From assembly GCA_003344405.1 (NCBI GenBank), contig NOWV01000143.1:62001-126000 (forward strand): DNA of 64,000 nt. The letters are read 5' to 3'. Shown here piece by piece: positions 52,501 to 64,000 of the stretch (position 1 is the stretch's first letter; every line of letters starts with the position of its first letter). This DNA comes from Trichoplax sp. H2. Lineage: Eukaryota; Placozoa; Uniplacotomia; Trichoplacea. The notes beneath the pieces were generated by a model. It saw only the letters and a list, made by a program, of their open reading frames with translations, was not told the DNA's origin and ran no database searches. The translations under genes and the position numbers were made by a program.

Positions 52501-55500
52501 TAATTCCTTAAAAAATTATACAGTAGCAGTTTTTTCTTGGTTGTTCTATCGCCTAATAAATTGCCTTGATAGCGATTTAATGCCTAACGAGAATTGCTGG
52601 GTTTATCGAAAATAGGAAGAAAAGCCATTAAATAGGATAATTTAATGGTTTAACGACAACAGCACAACGACAAGCATATCTTGATTACTCTACAACAGAT
52701 ATACATAGATGTACACCTCCACGAGTAAAGATAGATTAAAGATATCTTATGTGTTATGCCAAAGGAATTAGATTACAGTTACAAGGTATCAAAGGTATTG
52801 TAGTCAAGTTGTCAACTGGAACACCTTGACCTAATCATTGGATAACGAAGTTGGAAGTTTCAGCCTTTTGACTTACAAGTAGCTTAACAGGAGCTTCGGT
52901 GGGTCGTCTTATTGAATACAGCAATTTTTTTTTTAGGAAGAGATGATATAATATTTAAACCACTTATTTAGTTAGGGACTTCGATAAGACTTAATCATAA
53001 CTTCCTAGTTTGTTAATCTATAAAGAAATTTAAAAATTGATCTTTGGTATAAATTGTACAAAAGACCATGATACAGTAGGGAATTAGTGGATCTTTTCTT
53101 CTCACAATAACAGAACTAGCTTCGCTTCTATTTATTGTTTATGTCATATGAGCATTTAAATTATGCTTCTTCCTTTAAATGATCAGTTGCTGACTTCCAC
53201 TGGATTCCGTTACATGCATTGCTAAGTAAGAGTACATGTTTTAATCCTATTAAGTCCAAATATTAACTCTCTAAGATCAAGTTAAGCAATGTATGATCGT
53301 GCGCAATGAAAAATCGGCTCACAATATTTGATTTCTTTCTTAAGGAGTTTAACTATTTTGGAGGGAAAATAGGTATTGATCTATTCAGTAGACATTAAAG
53401 CGTTGATAGATAACTAGTGAACATTTAGTTGACTAATTAAATTTTATTTTATTTATTCTAACCTAAACAAATGTATAACGGTATTGTTAACGGCAATCAG
53501 TATTTTTGTTCCTGAAATAAGAACCATAAAGTAGACTTAAATGATATAGAACTACCGTAAATAAGGTTGCAAACCAATGAAATAGATTTAATCGAGTAGT
53601 TCAAAGAACTAGTTCGAGGTTTCTCTTTTGCTTTAGAAAACGCATATTAATTTTTTTGAAAAGTAATTGAGCTAACTATATCTTGTCAATATAATTTAGT
53701 TCAAATAAGAAGGTAAGATGCATATGAACTGAGAATTAAAGTTATGTATTGCGAGCTATAAGCTTTATTTTTACAGTTGGTACTTGTTTAATTTTATAAC
53801 TTATGACTAACGATAAGAGAATATATTCTATTAAATTTATACATTGAAGGAACCTTAGTACATTTCTATGCCATATGTTCATATCTAATCTTCAATATCA
53901 GTTAGAAAAGAATATACAACTTACGAGAACGAGTTGTTCTCTATAGTACAATTGCTATGTAAAGATAATACACGTTTTAGCAAATGAAAAAGGAATTTAC
54001 TTCCTTTAGATACATATTAGTGTCGTTAACAATCGTCATATTAAAATTGCGGCGAAAAAGCCGGATAGGAAGTTTAATGATAAACGACCTAGAAATACAA
54101 CGTAGAAAATATATCATATCACAATTTGTTCAATATTATAGTCACTTTCTCCTAAGCGAAGCCTGTTATACAGTCAATTTTGGCAAAGTATCCATCATTT
54201 AAACCATTCTTTAAAATTTTAAGAAGTAGAAGAATGATATACAGTCGTTACTTGTGACCAAAAAATAGATAGAATTGCTATTTCATCAATTTAGCGTCGA
54301 AAGTAAACAAAAGTGTCATATCCTAAGTAAGATTGCAATGGTTGAACAAATTAAGCCATAATATCGTAGGAGCTATAGATACCCTAAGTAATATTCAATA
54401 ACTAGTTAGTGTAGTAAAAATCAAGTAATTGTTACATTGAGCAAAAGTTATTATTTCTATTCCTTTAGTACAGTTCTATTAGTCAAGTATTAATAAAGTG
54501 CAAGATTGTTGGATCAACTTTATCTAAAAATTTAATTGACAATGTATTTTATTTAACCTAAATAGCTTAATTAACGTCAAAACTAAGTTCTAGAATACTA
54601 CAAATAGCTGGTTCGAGGCTTACAGAGTCAATGATTACAGTATAGTCATACAGTAACTTATTCCTCAGGTATTATATGAAATGCTTTCAATCAAACCAAA
54701 GCATATGAAAGTCGTATCAAGAGTAGTAAAAAACTAACTATACCATCTGGTTACAATAATAGAATGCATTTTAAAGTCCAAAATAAAATACTACCGATTT
54801 TGCCTTGTAAAAAGATGTAAAATTGATCAAATTAATGTTTTATTTATTAAAATTGTATTTTCGGAAGTCGATAATTGTATAGAAAGTACCGATTCACAAT
54901 TAAAGATGACAGTAGAAACGAGACAACTGCCGACTGTATTAGTTTAATGTTATCTTATTATTATATTCTAATTGAGGACTGACTTACAATTCAATAATCA
55001 AATCACCTGATTAAGAAAGAGAGAAAATATTGATGTGGAGGTTAAAATTGTAAACTTTATTGGTAAACAAGTCAAGTTTGACTAGCCAATCGGTTATAAA
55101 AAATCTTAGTTCTTCAAATAGTAGCCATCACTCGGTAGCATATTCTTCAAAATAAAATTTTGCCCACAATGAGGATGCGTTGAAGTAGTAATTTACCCAT
55201 AGAATTTCTATTAAGTACTTTTTCAACTAGAATTATAATAGAAGGAAGGACTATTTTATCAACTGTTAGAGATTTATTCAAGCCACAGTCTATTAGAACA
55301 CCATACGCCTACTCGAATTATTTTACTTAGATACTGAGCTATGAATAACTCTTACAACGGCAAGTAAAGATTAGGGCAATAATGTAGAATTCTCCAATAG
55401 AAAATAGTATTGCACCTAGTTAATACCAGAGGATTGTAATTGTTATATTTCTCTTTGATATCAAAGTTTAATTAAAAACATGCTTTTAGATCGTAATACA

Positions 55501-58500
55501 CTTGTACACCCATTGTCTTTACTCATCTGTTTAAAACGTAATAAATAGATTTCTGTCTGTTTACACGATTTCGAATCTTTGGATAGTTATAACAAATTGA
55601 AATACGTCGATTACGATTACGGTAACTACAGCAACAACTCTTACACGAAAAAAATTTGGGACCATTTGAATGATTTAATTTCTCTTAATGAATTCTCAGC
55701 TATTAGGCTGAGCGGAATTATTGGTAATCTATTAGTAATTTAATCTAGCTATTAATGGTAGTTAAAGCCTTAACTCTACGTAGTTTTCTTGATGTGGAAC
55801 ACATATATAGCATAAACTACGGTATAGGCAAAGTCAACATACACATTTTTTATACCACCTTTTGTAAACTGCTTAACAAATCATAAATCGATAATACCAG
55901 TCTAAAATCAGGTCTTTACTAAGGTCATCGTTATTTCCATCACTATTATTATAAACTTTATATCTAGATAGTACTGCACCAGGATTGATTTAAGTTCTTA
56001 AAATTTGAAACATAGTAATAGAAGAATTTTGAAATCACATGAAATTTAAATAATTGTTCGCAATATTTCATTAATACCGTACCTATCCATAGCCTTATTG
56101 CTGGTAAGAAAACAATTTTGTGATCAAATAAAAAAAATTTTCTTGGTAAATTAGGATCACATTATGATAGGTCTGTTTTATAAACCATAGAGTTATAGCA
56201 TACAGTCTGTAGCAAAAATACGCTCGTCCGTAAATCATATAGTTTACCTGAAAGTCAAAATGAGAAGCTGGCGATTATTATAGCAATTATTGTTTTCCTA
56301 TTTTGTCGATTAGGTAACTTCATAAATGTAGCAGTTTATTTACGCGTAAAATGTACCAAAATATAGAAACTCCTATCCTTATGTTACCGCGCCATTTTTT
56401 CTTACACTTATAACTTAACTATTCACTATATCGCTTAAATATACAACTTCCCTTTTACTAATAATGTTGATATCTCCATCTAAGCGTATATACGCGGATA
56501 CTGTACTTTCCCGGTATTTATAATATTTATGATAGAGATTTTGTAAATGATTTTAATGATTTAGTAATACTGTACGTCTACTTTCGGTTAAAGTGGGTAT
56601 ATAATTGCGATATTTATCACGACATCATTAATTATTATTGTGTAAGAGAGTAGCCAAACTTACATAAACACTAAGAACATGATATGGAAAGGATCTTCGC
56701 ATTTTCGTCTATCCTTACTAATAGTACATACATTGCTGTGGACTTATATAGTAACATATATACTCCATTGGACCACAAAGTCTATTACATACATTTTTCT
56801 CTTCTGAATTCAAAACTAGAATGATATACTGATAAGGCTTTAGTTAATGTATGGTTTTCTGACTCAAACGGAATTTTCAGTAAGTCAGTTTACCTACTAG
56901 AACAGAGAATCTTACCGGAGTTTGATTATGTATTAAGGGCAAACAATGAGTGAAAATATGGCTGTTTCCGGGATGTAAAAGTAGATTTCATTGCATTCGT
57001 AAAGTGGGTACATTACACTCTATATAAATGCTCCTATTAATGGAATGAAAACATAGGCATTACCAGTATATGTAAATATAATTAGCAACAAAATAATTAA
57101 CTGAAAGCGCCGTAAATTAAAATAGATTATTGAAAATTGGGATACTTTCGTAAGGCAATCGGCTGATTTTGTATACTTAGATGTATGATGCGAGTTGATG
57201 AATGCAACTTACTTACTTGATATCAGCATACGAGTATATACCATGTAGATCTGTATTTATGCTCTTTATCTATGGAATAATCCGCTTGCCAGTATGTTGT
57301 TACATTGATCTAGTCATTGCAATTATATGGCTTTTATCTTAAGGCTCTCATATTTAAGCAGGTCAATATTTCAGCTTAATCTTCACTCTAGAGGTTATGT
57401 TTAAGTAATGTTATTAATATAGTTATTGATAATCAATTAAGTGTAACCAATGTTATACTAATGTAATCAATTAAAGTTGTTGATATTTATATTAGTAGTT
57501 CTCATTTTAATTAATATTTATCTTTTGCACATGTCGAAAATAGGGAAAAACAAAATTTTTATGCTTTGTTACAATTACTTTGCTAACTTATGCATATTAC
57601 ATTAACAATAATCTCACCGGTATACCACATTAACTATTATTTCATTTCTAAATAGTCACAAACGTTACGTCAACAGCAGCAGCAAGCGTTAATGCCCAGA
57701 AAAAGATCAGATTTATTAGCTCCTACAAGTGGTCAAGCATATCATCACGATGGTCCAATTAATGAAGTAGTTTTACGAAATATGGGCAGTACACCAAACT
57801 ATGATTTGCCACCGCAAAGGATGCCTGGTAAAGATCAAGCTACAGATTCTCTTAAATTGAAATATAAATCCATGTTAATGTCTGGTAATAGAAGAAAGAA
57901 ACAATCAGGTGCAAGCCTTGATTTAAATAGCGTACAGGCTAATTCAGTCAACAATAGGCCATCGGTATATAAAAAAGGATTTCATAGTCCAGCTAATTCA
58001 GATATAGCTGTAACAAACTCACCGATTGCTAACTTAGCCGATTCAAAGGTTAAAAGCATGTCAGATCCAGCGGTAGGTGCTGCTTGTACGCCACATGATG
58101 ATGAATCAACGTTGCCGATAACGAGTAGCGTAGGCATGAATATCAATGATCCAACATCGGGTAAGGCCGTTAACGTATCATTAACACCATCTACATCGAA
58201 CACCATAAGTTTAGATGGGATCGTACCAATGCAAGGTAGACATGTACAATCAGTTATTGGCCACCCCAATAAATGGCAAACTTCAACCAATGATGCATCT
58301 GCTGCTACTGTTTCTGCGACATTTATGAGTCCATTTGGTGATATGAATGAGACGAATAATGCGCATACCATACCAGCTAATTATCATCCTCGACCAAATG
58401 GAACAGATAGCAATTTACAACAAGCTAATCACCCAGTGCCATCATTGCAGGTCCAAGTATCGCAACAACAGTCACAACAACAGCAACAACAACAGCAGCA

Positions 58501-59980
58501 ACAAGTACATCAACCTCATCTTCAGGCTGCACATCCGGAAGCATTTATACCTAACCAGGAAATAGATCACTTTCATTCTTCCATACCTAAGCGTCCAGGA
58601 CAAGGTAATGAGCAACAACCGTTATCTTTGAAAGAAATTAGATACAACAGCAGTCAAATTACATATCGGCAACAAATTAATCGGAAACAACAGCATAGAA
58701 AGCATCAAGAACAATGGATGAAAAGGCCGCCAAGGCCACCGATCATACCTAAGGCAAAAGGTAAAGAACAAATCAGACGAGGCCCTATTCCTCATGCGTC
58801 AAGAATCATTATTCAGCAGCAACTTCAACAAAATTCAATGCAAAAGCAACAGCAAATTCGAAACAATTCTCAATTTCAGCAACATGCAGTTTCGTCTGTG
58901 CCATTATTGCAACAAAATTTGAATCACAATAATCCATCAAATCTACAACAAAATCAAAACAATTTTGTTGCAGGGCATTCTATGTTACGCACACAAGCCA
59001 ATAATCAGACAAATTTAGGCAATTATCAGGATCATTCAAATCTACCTGAACATTACATGATCAACACTGACCCAAATAGAATTAATGACACTTTTACCAA
59101 TGCATCACAAGGACCACAATCAACACAAAATCCGCTACCTGCTACATCTCAAACTATGCAGCAATATCAACACGCTCCAATTACGCCTCAAAATCCTTCA
59201 ACTTTAAATGTTGTACCTGAATACGATATCCATGAGAATCCAGTAGGAAATTGGACTACAAATAATAGCAACAAGATTAATTCTGGTCAGGATGGCCTTA
59301 TTGTTACTACACCAAATAGTTATGCACCAAATATACATTTCTCTCAGCAGGCACAAATTAGAGGAATTAATTTAACAACGTATGCTAGAGAGCAGGGTCA
59401 ATCTCGTGCATCGCAAGATTTTGGTAATTTTGTTCGATTACAACAACCGCAAACGTTTCCTCAGCAGCAGCATCACCAACCACAACCGCAACAGCAACAG
59501 CAACAGCAACATTTCGCTCATCAGCAAACTCCATCTAATATTCGTCAAACCTTAGCCACCATGCAACAACAACAGCAGCAGCATCAACAACATCCTAAGC
59601 AACAGCAGCAACATCAGCCAATAATGCAAGAGCCCTCAAATATTGATCAACAGCAGCAATATTATGCTAACTTTAATGCCGAAAATGATTTCAATCAGCA
59701 TTCATTCATGCCTAACTCCGCTGAATTCAATGATCCTAATAAGAGAAATTCGTTTGAACAGAATATTCATTTACCTACGGAGAATCAACGGAGCATCATT
59801 GATCGAGTAATCAATCCTGAAGAGAATTTTAACCATAATAACAATGATAATCTCACCAACATTTACAACAGCATCAATCTAGGAAATTATAGCAATATGG
59901 ATAATCCATTTAATATGCTAAAAGATGGTAATAACGTTACAGATGTTAATGAATTTATTTCATACTTGCATGATACTTGA
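49503..59980 (+). CDS. unrecognised Gln/Asn-rich protein, 3 exons, about 861 aa, possible transcription coactivator
   Basis: Exons 49503-49569, 51256-51449 and 57656-59980 join in phase (22 codons plus 1 nt; 2 nt plus 64 codons; 775 codons with TGA). The first exon encodes MNENRTVTTSHDDKYSELVD. Exon 2 encodes a predicted helical segment LNQEQLAKQIYELHPGMALR followed by polar sequence. Exon 3 opens with QTLRQQQQQALMPRKRSDLL, containing a basic patch. Further on are a basic segment (LKYKSMLMSGNRRKKQSG, about residue 155) and a glutamine run (about residues 357-372, mixed CAA/CAG). A Pro/Arg-rich basic block RPPRPPIIPKAKGKEQIRR follows, then more glutamine/histidine-rich tracts (about residues 685-745). 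The C-terminus is Asn-rich with short hydrophobic/acidic ends (DVNEFISYLHDT). There are no membrane segments or catalytic motifs. Composition is typical of nuclear coactivators (Mastermind, BCL9, Mediator tail types), but I see no diagnostic domain. Exon 3 as coding is very secure; exons 1-2 rest on phase and splice sites. Confidence 0.75.
51450..57655 (+). other. 6.2-kb intron of the glutamine-rich gene
   Basis: The intron is very AT-rich and far longer than the others in this window. Small open frames (52052-52294 minus, 53984-54202 plus) have no recognisable product. I see no array or hairpin family in it. Unusual length for such a compact genome could reflect enhancers, but no specific element is visible. 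Confidence 0.5.
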
Positions 59981-60316
59981 TGGTCTAAATTAAATGATTA
60001 ATCTAATTTCAGTTATATATTTATCAATTCATCCATTAGCTTAATTCCTATTGGCAGACATTCTAATGCTAATTCTATCATATTAGTAGATGGATGCGAT
60101 TGCCAGTCTTATTCCATGCTATTATAAGAAAATATGTTAATACTATCGAAATATTGTTATTAAACTTTATTTCAGTATTGTGTGCCATTATTACTAGCCG
60201 GATAACTTTATTTAATATTCATAGAATCAACACTGACAATCTGTTTGATTTATACAAATGTATCAACATATCTAAGATTTTAGATGTAAAAGGTTTACGG
60301 TAATGCTTTTTTTCTT

Positions 60317-60447
60317 ATGTAGATAAGAATTTTACAAAATATTCATTGCGGCGTTTAACCATATACAGTAGTAAATACATATATATATATATGTAGATAA
60401 GAATTTTACAAAATATTCATTGCGGCGTTTAACCATATACAGTAGTT
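60317..60447. repeat. 57-bp direct duplication around an AT spacer
   Basis: A segment beginning ATGTAGATAAGAATTTTAC at 60317 recurs at 60391 and ends CATATACAGTAGT in both copies. The copies look identical. The spacer is a short (AT)n run. Confidence 0.85.
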
Positions 60448-62895
60448 ATAATTTTAGATGGAAATTATATTGGGTTATTGGCTGGTAATGCAGATTATTG
60501 ACAGTGATTTCAGCATTGTACACGATTTTACTGCAGTGCAATTATCTATAGGCGCTGACTTATAATATTGTTAAAAGTAAAGATTGGAATAATTTATAAA
60601 TATTTAGTATGATGTGGGAGTAAGATATACGAGTATATTAGTATTACGATTAATTGTCAGCTACGATAACGGAAGAATATTTGCTACCTATTGTGCTATA
60701 TGCAATACGATAAATATATCCAAAAAGCCAAATCTAGAATTGTAAGAAAAGTATGTAAAAGATGACTATCTAATTAGAGTTTAAAATAGGTTATAATCCG
60801 ACATAATGTTATTCTAATTATTTAATATTCTGATGTACATGTTATTCTGTATATAGTGAAGAACAACATCTGCAAACTTTGCCTTTTAAATCCATGCTGC
60901 TGATAATAATTGATTAAATCTGGATTTCATGTACTTTGCTTTCGTTTTCTGTTTCCTTTTAATGCATGAAATGTGTACTCCTATGTCTACAATACGTGTC
61001 AGGTAACAACACAAAATAGTTCCAGAGAAGGATAAAAATGCTAATAATTCAAACTCTACTGATCAATTCTAGCAACTTTTTTTGTAAAGGTCAATGATTA
61101 CAGGCATACGGCACTAGTGCAAAATGATTCATATCGGCTAACGAGTTATAATATTACCTTTGTCTACGTAACTTATCTATCTAGAAGATATATAGCGCTA
61201 CTTGCATTGTACGACATGACTTAGCCCGATTGCTCGACCATTTCCAATGGCGTATAATATAGTAAGTTACTTATATACGAATATTAATGAGAGGCTGTAT
61301 CGAGCAAGTCTTCACTATCATTGCCACTATCACTTAATATGCAATACTGTATACGTGTAAGTGACATAACGGACTTGGTCAAATTATGCTGTATCAGTAT
61401 ATTAGCTGAGCTCATTATTTGGGCGTACAATTTACTATACCAATATTCGAATTACCTTAGCCTTGAAATATCCATCGACGTACAGTAGTCAATTAAAATC
61501 AAGCCTTTATCTAATTATGAATCTGTCTATCCTATAGTTTTACATACGAATACGTAATTGGGCTTTGTCACCCTTATCTAGCACAATATTTCAGCGCATA
61601 GTGAAAGAGAGAGTTTGCATTTTCTCTCTATCTCTTTTGAATCATTGCAGTTTATGTTTGATTACCAGTGCTGCATAAGTAAACGAAAAGTAAGCAAGTA
61701 AAGTTCTTTCTTTTAGCCGTTATGAATAATCTTTTTTCTTTTTACCGAGCTATCCTAATGTCTAGTTTAAGATACGTCAGTTGAAAACTATGACATTGCC
61801 GTTTCCGTTGGGACGATCTTAAACTGACTATTATTTTACGCTAGATCCAGTCCTTTTACTCGTACGTAGGTCAAGTTTGGGTGGACTTTGGCTGATGATG
61901 AAACATCTCGTCTGACCAAGTTACTGCACTATTTTTACTCTTCAGTGGTGTCTTCATGTGATAGCTGTCCTATTTCGTGATCGTTATTGCAGCTTGCAGC
62001 CTCAGTTAATCATTACAATTTGAATTATTCTCTTTCAATTCCCTGTTATGAAGGCGTGCACGTAGTGTTTTTATCCCACTTTTTCTTACGGAAAACATCG
62101 TGCAATACAACTTTGTTATTACACTCTCATAATGCTAGCGTCGAGCTTGTAGTACACGAATGGATGGCCACTACAGTAAAACATAGCTGAAACAAAGTAA
62201 CACCTCGATACAGTAAGAAGCAAACTACTGCTACCACACGCTAGAATAAAGCAAGGGAAAAGGTGGAAATAGAGCAGACTATGGAGAAAAAGTCTGCCAA
62301 TTGGCAGATTGGGCTAGACTACCAACAAATTGAATTGCCATTTTAATTGAATTGAATTTACTGGAGTCATTTGATAATAAAAATGGGACAGCCAATGTCG
62401 TTAATATACGTTTGTGTGATCTCTACGTATGTATGCGTGTTTCTACAGATGGCTGGAAAAGAAAGCCTGCAGTAAATACTAGCTGGATATTTGATTACAG
62501 ACAGTAGAGGAGGCAAAAATCAATGTACATTGTTCCATTTCGCCATGCACAATCGCATATTCTAAACATTGCATATCATTATTTTATTGAATGAAACCTA
62601 GCGGACTACGATGTTTATTTTTAACCTCTTTATGTTGAGATATTTCCTGGATAGATTAGAACGTATGAACATTTTTATTGATACAGTATAGCTTGTGCAG
62701 TTGTAAGCTTGACTAATTTTCATGGAGATATTATGCAATGAATAAGCCAACCTCCTCTAGAAGCCTATAATTATATACAAATTGGTAATGATATCATTTT
62801 ATTTCATAGCCATTCCTGTAGTAAGAAAGTGGCCGGCCATTGCTATACCGTTGGCTTTGCCTGCAAAATCAATGTCTCTACAGTAATGATAATAA

Positions 62896-62918
62896 CCAAT
62901 CTGCTGCGGCTGACGTCA
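62896..62918 (+). promoter_or_regulatory. CCAAT box and consensus CRE palindrome
   Basis: CCAAT at 62896-62900 is followed by the perfect cAMP-response-type palindrome TGACGTCA at 62911-62918, with an ATG at 62939 downstream. This arrangement looks promoter-like, but the following open frame (102 codons to 63244) has no recognisable product and contains GTAC palindromes. A promoter for a gene lying further right, or chance, are both possible. Confidence 0.3.
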
Positions 62919-63322
62919 CTACTTTCATACAGTTCACCATGGCTGTACTACGCCGTGAAGTTAGTATGGGTACCAAACTGCGTTTCCGTCATAGTATAGC
63001 GCACCACCCCCATACTTGCTTTACACACCGAAACGGCCAACCCACCAATGAACTGTGTGTTGACGCATCCTGTACGTTGTACAGTATACTGTACAATGTA
63101 CGACCACTCGTGCAGTACTGTGACTGTTGGCGAGGGCAATGGACTACGCCAACGCGTTGTACCCTAAGGTCTGCCTACCTGGGCACTGGGCCAGGGACTC
63201 GACACGAAGTAAAACCGCCGTACGGAGAAGCCTTGAGTGTCTGAAATCGCATCAATCAATCGGCCCAAGACAAACCACTCAATAACGGTATTAGATTTGC
63301 GTTTTGGCCTTACAACACGATG

Positions 63323-64000
63323 GATTACCTACAAACAACTAAGGTATGTTAGCCAAGAATAAAATCGAGACCACACGATCATGCTATTCCAACTGATTTT
63401 CAAATTTCCCTTCATGTCTGGCGTTATACAGTCCATGGGATTGTGAAGAATTGATCAAAATGTTGTCATACGGGTCCAGTTGAGACTGGTTGAGGCTAGT
63501 TGAGACTGGTTGAGACTAGTTGAGACGGATGTGTTGTCTTCCCTCTAGGTTGTATCTGGCTCTAGTATCTGCCTTTGGATAGATCGTTATACAGTCCATG
63601 GGATTGTAAAGAATTGATCGAAATGTTATCATACGGGTCCAGATGAGGCTCGTTAAGACTAGTTGAGACTGGTTGAAACTAGTTGAGACGGATGTGTTGT
63701 CTTCCCTCTAGGTATATCTGCCTTTGGATAGATCGTTATACAGTCCATGGGATTGTAAAGAATTGATCAAAATGTTGTCATACGGGTCCAGTTGAGACTG
63801 GTTGAGGCTAGTTGAGNNNNNNNNNNNNNNNNNNNNACCTACAAACAACTAAGGTATGTTAGCCAAGAATTAAATCGAGACCACACGATCATGCTATTCC
63901 AACTGATTTTCAAATTTCCCTTCATGTCTGGCGTTATACAGTCCAAGGGATTGTGAAGAATTGATCAAAATGTTGTCATACGGGTCCAGTTGAGGCTGGT
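63323..64000. repeat. nested tandem array flanking the assembly gap
   Basis: A segment beginning ACCTACAAACAACTAAGG at 63327 recurs at 63837 after the gap. Inside, a unit starting GTTATACAGTCCATGGGATT recurs at 63423, 63586 and 63735 (spacing about 163 and 149 bp) and again near 63934. Each unit contains a run of 10-bp repeats of GTTGAGACTG / GTTGAGACTA type. So there are three levels of repetition: 10 bp, about 150 bp and at least 500 bp. The array runs off the right edge. Confidence 0.85.
63817..63836. other. assembly gap (20 N)
   Basis: A run of 20 N lies inside the tandem array. The round length suggests a placeholder for a gap of unknown size, probably caused by the array itself. Confidence 0.95.

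Larger units (their letters stand above)
59981..63300. other. 3' flank of the glutamine-rich gene and intergenic DNA
   Basis: No convincing gene. Open frames at 60094-60303, 61987-62190 and 62840-63244 lack domains; the last runs through GTAC palindromes. The stretch from about 62820 to 63250 is less AT-rich and contains a CCAAT box and a CRE palindrome, noted separately. Confidence 0.45.

Noticed and set aside
51256-57720. Resemblance of LNQEQLA (exon 2) and QTLR (exon 3) to the HD2 helix of BCL9
   Set aside because: Only a few residues match and they are separated by some 70 residues; too weak to name the gene, though worth testing with a profile search.
62840-63244. 134-codon frame in the less AT-rich island
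   Set aside because: It contains the GTAC palindrome core and does not begin with ATG; no similarity recognised.

Overview
The window is nuclear DNA of an early-branching animal. It is AT-rich, with spliced genes on both strands, short to moderate introns (mostly about 70-400 bp), GT-AG splice sites, and animal-type proteins including an axonemal dynein light chain. Gene density (eight genes in 64 kb), base composition and intron size fit a placozoan (Trichoplax/Hoilungia-like). That assignment is my inference; I have no direct taxonomic marker. A 20-N run at 63817-63836 shows a scaffolded assembly. I rebuilt gene models by hand from splice sites, reading-frame phase and remembered human homologues.

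Layout from left to right: a short securin-like gene with KEN box, destruction box and separase pseudosubstrate motif (212-1241, +). Then SLC30A9/ZnT9, a mitochondrial zinc transporter (4118-8655, +, 19 exons), and the V-ATPase proteolipid subunit c (10720-12454, +, 4 exons). TRAP1, the mitochondrial HSP90, lies on the minus strand (13637-18253, 20 exons). Phosphoglycerate kinase follows (20950-25057, +, 13 exons), then PWP2, a U3 snoRNP WD40 protein (25741-30552, -), and DNAL1, the outer-arm dynein light chain 1 (31566-32485, +, 2 exons). GCNA, a SprT-like metallopeptidase with an acidic disordered N-terminus, is on the minus strand (33042-40129). A long gene-poor region (40130-49502) leads to a three-exon gene for an unrecognised glutamine/asparagine-rich protein of about 861 residues (49503-59980, +) with a 6.2-kb intron. 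The right end is repetitive.

The genes are not an operon and share no pathway. They are housekeeping and cell-division or genome-maintenance genes in mixed orientation: ATP6V0C/TRAP1, PGK/PWP2 and DNAL1/GCNA are convergent, and PWP2/DNAL1 are divergent about 1 kb apart.

The non-coding part is structured. A recurrent family of GTAC-palindromic stretches (TGTACTGTACAGTAC-like) sits in intergenic DNA across the window and forms strong hairpins. A 363-bp unit is tandemly duplicated and partly inverted at 19351-20206. Two satellite-like arrays lie in and upstream of the GCNA gene (periods about 175 and 108 bp), and a nested array flanks the assembly gap. The best leads for something little described are the securin homologue, the GCNA gene with its intronic satellite, the glutamine-rich gene, and the GTAC hairpin family.
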